DNA of 64,000 nucleotides from Bacillaceae bacterium OF18-1A (GTDB taxonomy: Bacteria > Bacillota > Bacilli > Bacillales > Bacillaceae_G). Both the position numbers and the translations under genes were made by a program. Positions 18,017-27,106 of the stretch are shown in pieces (position 1 is the first letter of the stretch; every line of letters starts with the position of its first letter). The notes beneath the pieces were generated by a model. It saw only the letters and a list, made by a program, of their open reading frames with translations. It was not told the DNA's origin and searched no databases. The DNA lies in NCBI GenBank assembly GCA_027694045.1, contig JAQEWB010000003.1, forward strand, positions 369,736-433,735, written 5' to 3'.

Positions 18017-18146
18017 AATGAAACTTTAATCAGTCGGTTTTTCTTCATTTCCCACTGATTATTAGTTGAACCAATCAGGATTTTACGGGCAGTTTCTCCC
18101 CCACCTAACTTCTTTACCTTCACTGAATTTTGAGGCGGGATAAATA
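18016..18146 (+). repeat. bcr-like intergenic repeat, copy B
   Basis: Begins right at the pelG stop. Shares TGAAACTTTAATCAGT, CCCACTGATTA, CGGGCAGT and GCGGGATAAA(TAAAAA) blocks with copy A at 8436-8552, in partly rearranged or inverted form. It lies between pelG and the terminator, so it is transcribed as a 3' untranslated part of the pel mRNA. Confidence 0.55.
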
Positions 18147-18182
18147 AAAAATGACCTATTGCTTCTGCAAAGGTCATTTTTT
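18146..18182. terminator. Bidirectional terminator of pel operon and galE
   Basis: AAAAAATGACCT/AGGTCATTTTTT 12-bp stem with 13-nt loop and T-tracts on both strands. Confidence 0.9.
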
Positions 18183-18191
18183 ATTTACTTA

Positions 18192-19208
18192 TTAAACTTC
18201 TAGATAGCCATTTTTATTATTTGATTGCCATCTCCAGGAATCCGCGCACATTTCTTCTAATCCACGCTTTGCTTCCCATCCTAATTCACGCTTCGCTTTC
18301 GATGCATCAGCAAAACATACTGCTACATCACCAGGGCGACGCTCTGTAATTTTGTAAGGAACATTCTTTCCTGAAACCTTTTCAAACGCTTCAACCATCT
18401 CTAACACACTATAACCAGTGCCTGTACCAAGGTTATAAGCATCTATTCCCGTTGTATTCAGTACTTTCTCAAGTGCTTTTACGTGACCATTTGCTAAGTC
18501 TACAACGTGAATGTAATCACGGACGCCTGTTCCATCTTTTGTTGGATAGTCATCCCCAAATACACTTAATTCCTCCAGTTTACCTACTGCTACTTGTGTT
18601 ACGTACGGCATTAAGTTATTTGGAATGCCATTTGGGTCTTCCCCGATACGTCCACTTTCATGTGCACCAAATGGGTTGAAATAGCGAAGTAATGCGATAC
18701 TCCATCCTGCATCTGCAAACGCCACGTCACGCATAATTTGTTCAATCATTAATTTCGTTTGGCCGTACGGATTTGTTGCACTTAACGGAAACTCCTCCGT
18801 AATCGGTGATGTTTCCGGAATACCATATACCGTTGCAGATGAACTGAAGATCATCTTCTTCACATCATGCTTCTGCATCACTTCACATAACACTAATGTG
18901 CTTGTAATGTTGTTATGATAATACGTTAATGGAATGGCCACTGACTCTCCTACAGCTTTAAACCCTGCAAAATGAATGACAGCTTCGATTGTATTTTCTT
19001 CAAAAATCGTATCAAGTGCTTCGCGATTTAAAACGTCTTCTTTATAGAACTTAAATTGTTTTCCTGTTATCTCTTTCACTCGATTTATCGATTCCACCGA
19101 GCTATTCGAAAGATTATCCACTACTATAATTTCGTAACCATTATTCAGTAATTCTACGCATGTATGACTACCAATATATCCTGCTCCACCTGTTACAAGT
19201 ATTGCCAT
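18192..19208 (-). CDS. galE: UDP-glucose 4-epimerase GalE
   Basis: 338 aa. Extended SDR with [12 protein letters not shown] motif (7-15), SSSATVYG (Ser124 region) and catalytic YGQTK (Tyr148, Lys152). Interconverts UDP-Glc/UDP-Gal, and in many Gram-positives UDP-GlcNAc/UDP-GalNAc. Placed convergent with the pel operon, it probably supplies UDP-GalNAc for Pel. Start is ATG 19208 with GGAGG 9 nt upstream; a longer frame would add 17 residues before the Rossmann motif. Bacillus cereus strains carry other galE copies, so this one may be Pel-dedicated. Confidence 0.92.
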   Translation of the reverse strand: MAILVTGGAGYIGSHTCVELLNNGYEIIVVDNLSNSSVESINRVKEITGKQFKFYKEDVLNREALDTIFEENTIEAVIHFAGFKAVGESVAIPLTYYHNNITSTLVLCEVMQKHDVKKMIFSSSATVYGIPETSPITEEFPLSATNPYGQTKLMIEQIMRDVAFADAGWSIALLRYFNPFGAHESGRIGEDPNGIPNNLMPYVTQVAVGKLEELSVFGDDYPTKDGTGVRDYIHVVDLANGHVKALEKVLNTTGIDAYNLGTGTGYSVLEMVEAFEKVSGKNVPYKITERRPGDVAVCFADASKAKRELGWEAKRGLEEMCADSWRWQSNNKNGYLEV

Positions 19209-19391
19209 AATTATAGTCCTCCATATTTCATTCATTATAAACTTCTCAAAGTATATCACATATTTCTGATGATATGTTTATTATGCGAACACAGAAACTT
19301 ACATTTTATCCCATACCTATTTTGTACAATAAATGATTGTACTTAAGCAATCCAAAACAGCCATATAACAAATGTCACATGGCTGTTTTCA

Positions 19392-20039
19392 TTAAATTAC
19401 ATAACAATATACACTTAGAAAATGTGCAAGACTACCTAGCAACACAAAAATATGAAAGATTTCATGATGTCCCATATATTTAAACTCTAACCATTTTGGC
19501 TTTGCACCATATATAAATCCACCAATTGTATAAAAGATACCTCCAAGCAATAAGAATACGATACCTCCTATGCTTAAAGTCTCAACTAATGGTGCAAAAA
19601 ATAGAACAATTAACCAACCCATCGCAATATAAATTGCTGTCGATAACCATCTCGGACAATTAAACCAAAACATTTTAAAAATAATGCCACAAATGGCAGT
19701 TGCATAAACTAAGCAAAATAATAACAAACCATTTGCAGAATGTAATGTAATTAAGCAAAAGGGTGCATATGTACCTGCAATTAATAAAAAAATCATAGAA
19801 TGATCTAACTTCCTAAAGAAATAAATAACACGTTCACTGGCTACAACACTATGATACATAGCTGATGCAGTATAAAGAACCATCATTCCAATACCAAATA
19901 AAATGACAGCTGTAATTGCAGCAAATGATGGCATCTTAATAGAAACCTTCACAAGCATGGCTAACAATGCAATAAATGATAATACAGCTCCGCCCAAGTG
20001 AGTAAATGCATTAACCGGTTCTCTTACATAAGAATTCAA
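19392..20039 (-). CDS. Hemolysin III family (PAQR-like) membrane protein
   Basis: 215 aa with seven hydrophobic helices. Family motifs: EPVNAFTHLGGAVLS at the N-terminus, ASAMYHS, RKLDHSMIFLLIAGTYAPF and GHHEIFHIFVLLGSLAHF. Called hemolysin III after a B. cereus pore-forming activity; related to PAQR receptors with a metal site formed by the His residues; true physiological role unclear. I chose TTG 20039 because GAGGGGTG lies 5 nt upstream; ATG 20054 has no ribosome site and sits in an 18-bp hairpin. Downstream terminator not obvious. Confidence 0.87.
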   Translation of the reverse strand: MNSYVREPVNAFTHLGGAVLSFIALLAMLVKVSIKMPSFAAITAVILFGIGMMVLYTASAMYHSVVASERVIYFFRKLDHSMIFLLIAGTYAPFCLITLHSANGLLLFCLVYATAICGIIFKMFWFNCPRWLSTAIYIAMGWLIVLFFAPLVETLSIGGIVFLLLGGIFYTIGGFIYGAKPKWLEFKYMGHHEIFHIFVLLGSLAHFLSVYCYVI

Positions 20040-20052
20040 AATAACACCCCTC

Positions 20053-20093
20053 ATATAATTACATGTAGTTTTAATAACTACATGTAATTATAT
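20053..20093. promoter_or_regulatory. Perfect 18-bp inverted repeat before hlyIII-like gene
   Basis: Arms 20053-20070 and 20076-20093 with a 5-nt loop (TTAAT), core ACATGTAGTT/AACTACATGT. It abuts the GAGGGG ribosome site of the hlyIII-like gene. It can be an operator or a 5'-UTR hairpin; no T-tract points to a terminator for the minus strand. Confidence 0.7.
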
Positions 20094-20203
20094 ACACATT
20101 ATTGTTATAGGTCAACATTTACAATTCACGCGTTTCGTAATACCATATTTAAATATATATCAAACATTCAGTTCCACTAAGTTATAAAAGTGAGGGATTC
20201 TAC

Positions 20204-20764
20204 GTGGAAAATATAAATACATTACTTGAATCATTACATTTAGAAAAAAATATTAAACTTGAGGACATTCCAAATGTCGACCTATATGTAGACCAGGTTG
20301 TCCAACTATTTGAAAATACTTATGCAGATACAACGAGAACCGATGATGAAAAAGTATTAACAAAAACAATGATTAACAATTATGCAAAAGGTAAATTGTT
20401 CATTCCAATCAAAAATAAGAAATACTCAAAAGAACATATGATTTTAATTAGCTTAATTTATCAATTAAAAGGGGCTCTTTCCATTAATGATATAAAAAGC
20501 TCCTTGGAAAATATAAATGATTCCTTATTAAATGACGATACGTTTGAATTAGATACGCTATATAAAGATTATCTTTCTCTTACTAACATCAATGTTGATA
20601 GCTTTAAACAAGACATAAATAACCGTGTTTCAGAAGTTAACAGCACCTCTTCCTTACAAAATCAAAATTTAGAGAAGTTTTTATTACTAACATCCTTCGT
20701 GACGATGAGCAATATGTATAGACGCTTAGCTGAAAAATTAGTTGATGATTTGAAAGAATCTTAA
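20204..20764 (+). CDS. DUF1836 domain protein (MerR-like HTH, putative regulator)
   Basis: 186 aa, GTG start with GAGGGA upstream. The segment VLTKTMINNYAKGKLFIPIKNKKYSKEHMILISLIYQLKGALSINDI is typical of DUF1836, a family with a MerR-type winged-helix DNA-binding fold. No ligand domain is evident; the C-terminal part is helical. Function unknown. It is monocistronic, reads against its neighbours and ends at a terminator shared with dbpA. Confidence 0.8.
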   Translation: MENINTLLESLHLEKNIKLEDIPNVDLYVDQVVQLFENTYADTTRTDDEKVLTKTMINNYAKGKLFIPIKNKKYSKEHMILISLIYQLKGALSINDIKSSLENINDSLLNDDTFELDTLYKDYLSLTNINVDSFKQDINNRVSEVNSTSSLQNQNLEKFLLLTSFVTMSNMYRRLAEKLVDDLKES

Positions 20765-20766
20765 AT

Positions 20767-20804
20767 AAAAAACGACCCACCTCTGTTAAGGTGGATCGTT
20801 TTTT
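20767..20804. terminator. Bidirectional terminator between DUF1836 gene and dbpA
   Basis: AAAAAACGA-C-CCACCT/AGGTGG-A-TCGTTTTTT with one mismatch and T-tracts on both strands; the dbpA stop lies at its edge. Confidence 0.88.
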
Positions 20805-22248
20805 ATTTAATCGCTTCATGAACTTTTAATTGTTTACCCTTTATCGTTGTATTTTTCATAACCTTTAAAACAAGTGGTCCCTTTCCATTTAATATTTCAA
20901 CGTACGAAACGTTATCTTGTATTGTAATAATCCCTATATCTTCGGCAGAAACTCCTTTAATTTTAGCAATTGTACCTACGAAATCTACTGCTCTAATTTT
21001 CTTTTTCTTTCCGCCATTAAAGTACAATTTCATAATTCCTTTATTTATATCAGCATTTTTATCTTTCTTTATAATTGGTTTAGCATGTATTTTCTCTTCA
21101 AATACCACTTTTCCTTTCATAACTTCTTCTTTTGAAGGCATATGTCCCTTTGAAATTTCAAATCCAATATACCCCTCAATATCCTCTAAAAATCTATTCT
21201 CATATTGCGTTATAAATGTAATAGCTTTTCCACTATTACCAGCTCGGCCTGTTCTTCCTGTACGGTGTACATAACTTTCTTTTTCTAGTGGGATATCGTA
21301 ATTAATAACATGTGTAATATTATCAATATCAATTCCTCTTGCCGCAACATCTGTTGCTACTAAATAACGGAATTTTCCTTTTCTAAAATCATCCATAACT
21401 TCGAAACGATCTTCTTGTACCATGCCACCATGAATTTTATCACAAGGATAGTTAACTCGTTTTAATTGTCTATATACATGATCTACATTTTCTTGTGTAC
21501 GGCAAAAAATAATACAACTGTCTGGATTTTCAATTGTTGTTATATCTTTAAGAAGTGATAGTTTATCTTCTTCGCCTACTTCAAAAAGTGCATGTTCAAT
21601 CTTATCCGTTGTAATTCCCTTAGCTTTAATTTCAATATGCACCGGTGAATTCATATATGTATGAGATAACTTTTCTACATCTTCCGGAAGTGTTGCTGAA
21701 AATAGCATTGTCATCCTTTTTGTAGGTAATTCATCAATAATCGCCTCTACTTGATCGATAAATCCCATATTTAGCATCTCATCTGCTTCATCAATTACTA
21801 AGTATCTCAATCGCTCTAAAGAAAGAGTACCTTTTTCGATATGGTCTAGAACACGCCCCGGAGTTCCTACTACAACATGTGTCTTTTGCTTTAACTCTAA
21901 TTTTTGACGTGCGAATGGAGATTTTCCATAAATTGCAGCAGCCTTAATTCTTTTAAATCGACCTATATTCGTAATGTCTTCTTTTACCTGCACTGCAAGC
22001 TCTCTCGTTGGTGTTAAAATTAATGCTTGTGGTTTATTCTCTTCCCACTCTACCATTTCACAAAGTGGTATACCGAATGAAGCCGTTTTTCCACTTCCAG
22101 TTTGTGATTTTACGACAAGGTCCTTCTTTTGCAACGCAACTGGAATAACCTCTCCTTGCACTTCTGTTGGATGCTCATATCCTAAACCAGTAAGTGCACT
22201 TACAATTTCTTTACTTAATTTATAATCAGAAAAACTTTTTTTACTCAT
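20803..22248 (-). CDS. dbpA: ATP-dependent RNA helicase DbpA
   Basis: 481 aa DEAD-box helicase: Walker A SQTGSGKT (48-55), DEAD (153-156), SAT, ARGID and [10 protein letters not shown]. The C-terminal 75 residues ([26 protein letters not shown]) form the DbpA-type RRM that binds hairpin 92 of 23S rRNA; the B. subtilis relative is YxiN. Works in 50S subunit assembly. GAGG precedes the ATG at 22248. Confidence 0.95.
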   Translation of the reverse strand: MSKKSFSDYKLSKEIVSALTGLGYEHPTEVQGEVIPVALQKKDLVVKSQTGSGKTASFGIPLCEMVEWEENKPQALILTPTRELAVQVKEDITNIGRFKRIKAAAIYGKSPFARQKLELKQKTHVVVGTPGRVLDHIEKGTLSLERLRYLVIDEADEMLNMGFIDQVEAIIDELPTKRMTMLFSATLPEDVEKLSHTYMNSPVHIEIKAKGITTDKIEHALFEVGEEDKLSLLKDITTIENPDSCIIFCRTQENVDHVYRQLKRVNYPCDKIHGGMVQEDRFEVMDDFRKGKFRYLVATDVAARGIDIDNITHVINYDIPLEKESYVHRTGRTGRAGNSGKAITFITQYENRFLEDIEGYIGFEISKGHMPSKEEVMKGKVVFEEKIHAKPIIKKDKNADINKGIMKLYFNGGKKKKIRAVDFVGTIAKIKGVSAEDIGIITIQDNVSYVEILNGKGPLVLKVMKNTTIKGKQLKVHEAIK

Positions 22249-22355
22249 ATATTAACCTCATTTTATCCTGTATTATTTTCTTCTTTATCTTTTCCCATCA
22301 TTAAATCATCATGTACGTTACTATCACCTTATTCATTATACTTGAAAGCTCGCAC

Positions 22356-22387
22356 AAAAAGGCGAATCATTCAGGATTCACCTTTTT
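22356..22387 (-). terminator. Terminator of the LprI-like lipoprotein gene
   Basis: AAAAAGG-C-GAATC/GATTC-A-CCTTTTT with a 6-nt loop and one mismatch; T-tract follows on the minus strand. Confidence 0.8.
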
Positions 22388-22452
22388 ATATGGAAACTTT
22401 CTATTCCAAAAAAATTTCTAAAAATATTATTTTGCTATAGAAAAAACTTTTA

Positions 22453-23442
22453 TCATTTCATATACTGTTCAACTAGTTGATAGCATCTTTCTTTCGTACT
22501 ATCTGCATTCGATACAATACTTGCTACACCTGCCAATGTTCCCTGCCCAGCTTCATTCCAAGCCTTCTCTGCTCTTTGATCTCGATATGTAATCCATTCA
22601 CGTTGTTTCTCTCTTAAAGCGCTCATCTCGTTTGTAGGAAGCTGCTTTTTCAAAACAGCATAAATCTCATTTAAGGCTGCATCCCACGCTTCGTATCTCT
22701 TGCTCGCTCCTTCCTTCATTTCAGTTGTAATTCCGTTTTCATATAAGTAATCAAATTTCTTCAAACTTTCCTCAATGCTATTCAATTTACCAATATACTC
22801 TGCCTTTTGGCCTGTAATAACACTTTCTTTTTTAGGCTCTTCTGCTTTCGGCTTCTCTTCATTTTTATTTTCTTCTTTCATTTTTTCTCCCTCAGATTTT
22901 TCACCTTTTTCTTTACCTATTGTACTCGGTGCAATCTGTGTAATTTGTTCATTTGCATTTTGATAATATACTTTAAACTGTTCTTTCCCCTTCGTTTCCA
23001 TAATAATTACGTTCAACTTCTCTTTTGCTTCCATAAATTTTTGTTGGTTTTTTAATTCTTCTATACTAGCAAGGATTTGCTTATATTTTTCTTCCTCATC
23101 TTTTTGATTAACTAAAACTTCTCGTTTTTCTTTTGCCTGCTTAACAATTACAGGTGAATTTGCCTTATTATTTTCAATTGCTCTTAATAACGAAATTGCT
23201 CGGTCTGCATCACTTTCTTTTAACGCTTCAACCATTTCACTTGCTTGAGTCATTTTCGATTTTACTTCCTTATCATCCTTTTTTTCTTGGAGTGCCAACT
23301 CAAAAGACGCAATTGCTCGATCATATTCTTTATTCTCTAACGCTAAGTCCCCTTGATTTTTCGCTTTCTCGAATGCATCACTATTACTACATCCAACTGT
23401 AGTTAACAAAGCAATCCCCATAATCAACATAATTTTTTTCAT
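22453..23442 (-). CDS. Lipoprotein with C-terminal LprI/DUF1311-like domain
   Basis: 329 aa. Lipoprotein signal ends LLTTVGC (Cys18). Residues 20-90 look like a TPR repeat (AKNQGDLALENKEYDRAIASFELALQEKK), followed by coiled coil and a Lys/Glu-rich linker, then a DUF1311 domain (KRYEAWDAALNEIYAVLKKQLPTNEMSALREKQREWITYRDQRAEKAW), the fold of the lysozyme inhibitor LprI. Likely anchored on the outer membrane face; a role in resisting lysozyme is possible by family analogy but not shown. Confidence 0.82.
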   Translation of the reverse strand: MKKIMLIMGIALLTTVGCSNSDAFEKAKNQGDLALENKEYDRAIASFELALQEKKDDKEVKSKMTQASEMVEALKESDADRAISLLRAIENNKANSPVIVKQAKEKREVLVNQKDEEEKYKQILASIEELKNQQKFMEAKEKLNVIIMETKGKEQFKVYYQNANEQITQIAPSTIGKEKGEKSEGEKMKEENKNEEKPKAEEPKKESVITGQKAEYIGKLNSIEESLKKFDYLYENGITTEMKEGASKRYEAWDAALNEIYAVLKKQLPTNEMSALREKQREWITYRDQRAEKAWNEAGQGTLAGVASIVSNADSTKERCYQLVEQYMK

Positions 23443-23621
23443 CCTATTTCCCCAGTCCCCTCATTCTAAATATGAAGCATACATACAATTTTATTCAATT
23501 ATCTCAATTTTTCTCACATTTTTATAGACGAACAATAAAAATAAAAAAATAATTTAAATTCGTTTTTAACGTCATTTTTTGTGCATATAATCTATTTTCA
23601 AGAAAAATGTTAAGAAATCCT

Positions 23622-23665
23622 TTGACTTCTTACTAAAAATGATGTAAATTATCCTATGGACGAAC
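23622..23665 (+). promoter_or_regulatory. guaC promoter with overlapping PurR-box-like sequence
   Basis: TTGACT (23622-23627), 17-nt spacer, TAAATT (23645-23650). GGACGAACATTT, with the CGAAC core at 23661-23665, covers the expected start site and resembles a B. subtilis PurBox. A second CGAAC (23529-23533) lies 130 nt upstream. Confidence 0.55.
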
Positions 23666-23713
23666 ATTTTTAATCAATAAAAATAAAATATTCGTATTTT
23701 AGGGGTGTAAATG

Positions 23714-24697
23714 ATGGAAAACGTATTCGACTATGAAGATATTCAATTAATTCCTGCAAAATGTATTGTAAATAGCCGCTCTGAATGTGATACAACTGTC
23801 ACTTTAGGGAAACATAAATTTAAATTACCTGTCGTACCTGCAAATATGCAAACGATTATTGATGAAAGAATCGCAACTTATTTAGCTGAAAATAATTACT
23901 TCTATATCATGCATCGTTTCCAACCAGAGAAACGAATCTCATTCATTAGAGATATGCAATCACGTGGATTAATCGCTTCTATTAGCGTCGGTGTAAAAGA
24001 AGAAGAGTATGAATTTGTACAGCAATTAGCTGCTGAACAACTTACACCTGAATACATCACGATTGATATTGCACACGGTCACTCTAATGCTGTAATCAAC
24101 ATGATTCAACATATTAAAAAACATTTACCAGAAAGCTTTGTTATCGCTGGAAACGTTGGAACTCCAGAAGCGGTAAGAGAATTAGAAAACGCTGGTGCTG
24201 ACGCAACAAAAGTTGGTATTGGACCTGGTAAAGTTTGTATTACTAAAATTAAAACTGGCTTCGGTACTGGTGGTTGGCAGTTAGCTGCACTTCGTTGGTG
24301 TGCAAAAGCTGCAAGTAAACCAATTATCGCTGACGGTGGTATTCGTACACATGGTGACGTAGCTAAATCTATTCGATTCGGGGCAACTATGGTTATGATC
24401 GGTTCTCTATTCGCTGGTCATGAAGAGTCTCCAGGGGAAACAATCGAAAAAGATGGCAAACTTTATAAAGAATACTTTGGTTCTGCTTCTGAGTTCCAAA
24501 AAGGCGAGAAGAAAAACGTTGAAGGTAAAAAAATGTTCGTTGAGCATAAAGGTTCTTTAGAAGATACACTAATCGAAATGGAACAAGATCTTCAATCTTC
24601 TATTTCTTACGCTGGTGGAACAAAATTAGAATCAATTCGTACTGTAGATTATGTTGTCGTGAAAAACTCTATTTTCAACGGTGACAAAGTATATTAA
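23714..24697 (+). CDS. guaC: GMP reductase GuaC
   Basis: 327 aa from the second of two adjacent ATGs, which gives better spacing to AGGGGTG. IMPDH/GMPR barrel with the catalytic Cys175 in [20 protein letters not shown], phosphate loop [19 protein letters not shown] and no CBS domains, as expected of GuaC-2 type. Converts GMP to IMP with NADPH in purine salvage. Monocistronic, ending at a strong bidirectional terminator; PurR-like boxes upstream. Confidence 0.95.
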   Translation: MENVFDYEDIQLIPAKCIVNSRSECDTTVTLGKHKFKLPVVPANMQTIIDERIATYLAENNYFYIMHRFQPEKRISFIRDMQSRGLIASISVGVKEEEYEFVQQLAAEQLTPEYITIDIAHGHSNAVINMIQHIKKHLPESFVIAGNVGTPEAVRELENAGADATKVGIGPGKVCITKIKTGFGTGGWQLAALRWCAKAASKPIIADGGIRTHGDVAKSIRFGATMVMIGSLFAGHEESPGETIEKDGKLYKEYFGSASEFQKGEKKNVEGKKMFVEHKGSLEDTLIEMEQDLQSSISYAGGTKLESIRTVDYVVVKNSIFNGDKVY

Positions 24698-24702
24698 GTT
24701 TT

Positions 24703-24750
24703 AAATAAAAAGAAGGACAAGCATTTTTATGCTCGTCCTTCTTTTTATTT
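24703..24750. terminator. Bidirectional terminator between guaC and radical SAM gene
   Basis: AAATAAAAAGAAGGAC/GTCCTTCTTTTTATTT 16-bp stem topped by AGCA/TGCT; T-tracts on both strands. Confidence 0.92.
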
Positions 24751-25623
24751 TCCAAATCTTTTACGATATCCGCATTTTCTACATAGTTCTTCAACTGCAA
24801 CCCTTTTCGAAAATCCATCAACAATATTTGTCGCTCTTTCACCTTCTATAATGTTAGAAAATGAGTCGTTATTAATATTTCCAAGATTAATAATTCCTTC
24901 TCCGTCTAAACAACAAGGAATAACCGTTCCATTTGCTAAAATACCTGCTTGATTTCGAAGGCCGTGACAGAACCCTTTTCCGTCATCCTCTTCTTCATGC
25001 AATGCTGGCCATTGGAATTCATAGTCTTGATTAATAAAGACACGTTCGGCAATTTTTATCCCTTTTCCTGGCGTAAGCTTCTCTTCAATTTGATAAGATA
25101 GATCAAACTCATTTTCAATTATAGATAATAACTCTCTATTTTTCTGGATTTCAGCATTTGTTTTATTATCCTGAGTTAAATTCCATAACCTTAGTGAAAC
25201 GATTAAATCCGATTGACTTGTTGCTTCTCTAATGAAAGAAAGTATACTTCTTACGTATCCCTCTTTATCCTGCGAGCCTGGGTGTCCATCGAAACTATGC
25301 AGTGAAAAATTCATTTGTCTTAATGCAGGCTTATTTAACAATCTATGCCTTCTCTTGTTAATTAACGTTCCGTTCGTTGTAATATTAACTTTAAACCCTT
25401 TTTCATGACTTAAATCTAACAGTTGATCTATTTTTGGATGAAGCAATGGCTCACCCTTCACGTGCAAATAAATGTAGTCTGTATGAGGTTTAATTTGGTC
25501 TAATCTTTTAGAAAAATCCTCCACAGAAATGAATTGCTTCTGCCTTTCCGTCGGCGGACAAAAGCTGCACGCAAGATTACATACGCTCGTAATCTCCAAG
25601 TAAAACTTTTTAAACTTTTTCAC
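24745..25623 (-). CDS. Radical SAM/SPASM domain protein
   Basis: 292 aa. The 4Fe-4S motif CNLACSFC (Cys15, Cys19, Cys22) starts the radical SAM barrel, with HVKGEP and TTNGTLINK motifs. The C-terminal SPASM-like half has a further Cys cluster (CHG, CC in VIPCCLDGEG, CRKCGYRK). SPASM enzymes often modify ribosomally made peptides or act as anaerobic maturases, but no precursor peptide or sulfatase is adjacent, so the substrate is unknown. Single gene, GTG start at 25623, C-terminus inside the shared terminator. Confidence 0.85.
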   Translation of the reverse strand: MKKFKKFYLEITSVCNLACSFCPPTERQKQFISVEDFSKRLDQIKPHTDYIYLHVKGEPLLHPKIDQLLDLSHEKGFKVNITTNGTLINKRRHRLLNKPALRQMNFSLHSFDGHPGSQDKEGYVRSILSFIREATSQSDLIVSLRLWNLTQDNKTNAEIQKNRELLSIIENEFDLSYQIEEKLTPGKGIKIAERVFINQDYEFQWPALHEEEDDGKGFCHGLRNQAGILANGTVIPCCLDGEGIINLGNINNDSFSNIIEGERATNIVDGFSKRVAVEELCRKCGYRKRFGK

Positions 25624-25732
25624 CTTTAATTCCTCACTTCTCTGACTACTTATAATTTTTTCCTCTTCATATTACATCATACTTTTTTGTAAATAGAAAC
25701 ATACTTATTTTAGGAAATCTATATATTATTCA

Positions 25733-25784
25733 TTACTATTAAAAAGACCATCGGCAGTTTGTCCAATGGTCTTTTTAATAGTAA
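25733..25784. terminator. Strong hairpin after the zinc-ribbon gene
   Basis: Perfect 19-bp stem (25733-25751 with 25766-25784) around AAAAAGACCAT/ATGGTCTTTTT with 14-nt loop; T-tracts within the arms. Lies 80 nt past the zinc-ribbon gene stop. Confidence 0.85.
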
Positions 25785-25864
25785 GCGGAACATTTGTTGA
25801 TAATAAGGCTTACCATAACATATCAAAATGAGGTATGCATCAAATATAACTTGGATTATAATAC

Positions 25865-26119
25865 CTATTTCCATCTCTCTAATTTATGAAGTTTTCTTAC
25901 AAACATCCCTGCTAAAAACCTTGGAAAACCCATTTCAATGCATTTATCCTTTACAAATTGCCTCATTTCATCTACAGAAATATCTTTTTGTGTGAATTCT
26001 CCTACTTGGTAACAATGCTTACAATACATACTACTTTTATCTAAATTCTTCTCCGTGCCACGATCTTCAACCTTTTTTAATGGCATGGCACAACTTTGAC
26101 ATTTTTTATATTCTTTCAT
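25865..26119 (-). CDS. Small zinc-ribbon protein (84 aa)
   Basis: 84 aa. Two CxxC pairs (CQSCAMPL and CKHCYQ) form a zinc ribbon of the putative Zn_ribbon_2 family; the remainder (DISVDEMRQFVKDKCIEMGFPRFLAGMFVRKLHKLERW) is helical. Common in Firmicutes; function unknown. Single gene with its own terminator. Confidence 0.8.
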   Translation of the reverse strand: MKEYKKCQSCAMPLKKVEDRGTEKNLDKSSMYCKHCYQVGEFTQKDISVDEMRQFVKDKCIEMGFPRFLAGMFVRKLHKLERWK

Positions 26120-26256
26120 ACAATCACCTCAAAATATTCTTCGATTAAACTTCTAATTGTTTATAGATTTTTTGTCTCTTTTTAATTGAAGAACTGTTAG
26201 GGATTATTCCTAATACCACTACTGTTTCATATTATAATTAGCTCTCACAATTTAAT

Positions 26257-26304
26257 AAAAATAAGTGTAGGACTACGATTCTATATAGTCCTACACTTAT
26301 TTTT
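26257..26304. terminator. Terminator downstream of rlmH
   Basis: Perfect 19-bp stem AAAAATAAGTGTAGGACTA with its complement, 10-nt loop, T-tract on the minus strand (and on plus). Confidence 0.9.
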
Positions 26305-26326
26305 TATCATGTATTAAAAACTCACT

Positions 26327-26806
26327 TTACTTATGATACGGTTCCCCACGATTAATCCGAAATGCCCTATACACTTGCTCAAGCAATACTAGTCGCATTA
26401 ATTGATGTGGTAATGTCATCTTTGAGAAAGAAAGTGATTCATTTGAACGCTTCATTACTTCTGAACTTAGTCCAAGCGATCCGCCAATTACAAAGGCAAC
26501 TTTACTTTTTCCATATGTAGCAAGACGATCTAAGCTTACTGCAAACTCTTCTGATGATTTTTGTTTACCCTCTATCGCTAACGCAATGACATGCGTATCA
26601 TCAGAAATTTTATCCAGTATACGTATGCCTTCTTTTTCCTTTACAATTAACATTTCTGCTTCACTTAAATTTTCTGGTGCCTTTTCATCTGGCAGTTCAA
26701 TTACTTCTACTTTTGCGTATGCAGATAGTCGTTTTAAGTATTCTGCTATACCTTGTTTCAAATATTTTTCTTTTAATTTCCCAATGGAAATAATCGAGAT
26801 ATTCAC
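26327..26806 (-). CDS. rlmH: 23S rRNA pseudouridine-1915 N3-methyltransferase RlmH
   Basis: 159 aa SPOUT methyltransferase (B. subtilis YydA). The C-terminal knot is clear: [50 protein letters not shown] start at 26806, 7 nt after GGTGGGG; a longer in-frame reading would add residues that encode DnaA boxes and is rejected. Follows the conserved order htrC, CxxH/CxxC gene, rlmH. Confidence 0.96.
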   Translation of the reverse strand: MNISIISIGKLKEKYLKQGIAEYLKRLSAYAKVEVIELPDEKAPENLSEAEMLIVKEKEGIRILDKISDDTHVIALAIEGKQKSSEEFAVSLDRLATYGKSKVAFVIGGSLGLSSEVMKRSNESLSFSKMTLPHQLMRLVLLEQVYRAFRINRGEPYHK

Positions 26807-26831
26807 ACCTATTCCCCACCTTACAAACATG

Positions 26832-26965
26832 TTATCCACATAACTTATCCACATATCCACAAATGTTACCCACATATTGTGTGAGAATCTGTGTTCGATA
26901 CAACATATGTCGCCTCGTTTTGACAAAATTCACATGTTTTTTTCTCTTTTTCTGAGTTATCCACA
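26832..26965. other. DnaA-box cluster at rlmH
   Basis: Three perfect TTATCCACA 9-mers (26832-26840, 26845-26853, 26957-26965) and two with one mismatch (26853-26861, 26866-26874), all in one orientation. It covers the rlmH upstream region and part of the CxxH/CxxC gene. B. subtilis has an extra-oriC DnaA-binding region at the same gene (yydA), as I recall. Confidence 0.75.
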
Positions 26966-27051
26966 TTATTGATAACTGGCGCCACTTCACACTCATCCAC
27001 AATAATATCTAGTGCTAATTCAACATGCTCTAAACAACAAGGTAAATTCAT
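26866..27051 (-). CDS. CxxH/CxxC small zinc-binding-type protein (YyzF-like)
   Basis: 61 aa. Contains CCLEH (CxxH-type) near the N-terminus and CEFCQNEA (CxxC) near the middle, matching the CxxH/CxxC protein family first defined in B. anthracis. Start ATG 27051 with GAGGTG upstream; an upstream GTG is part of the ribosome site. Function unknown; always near htrC and rlmH. A DnaA-box cluster overlaps its 3' half. Confidence 0.82.
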   Translation of the reverse strand: MNLPCCLEHVELALDIIVDECEVAPVINNVDNSEKEKKTCEFCQNEATYVVSNTDSHTICG

Positions 27052-27078
27052 ATTCTTCACCTCACTTTTCTACAATAG

Positions 27079-27106
27079 AAAACAGGAGGTAGGCCCTCCT
27101 GTTTTT
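27079..27106 (-). terminator. Terminator at the end of htrC
   Basis: AAAACAGGAGG/CCTCCTGTTTT stem, short loop, T-tract on the minus strand just past the htrC stop. Confidence 0.85.

Noticed and set aside
26773..26790. ATTTCCCAATGGAAAT as a Noc site in rlmH
   Set aside because: Two extra bases in the centre change the spacing of half-sites.
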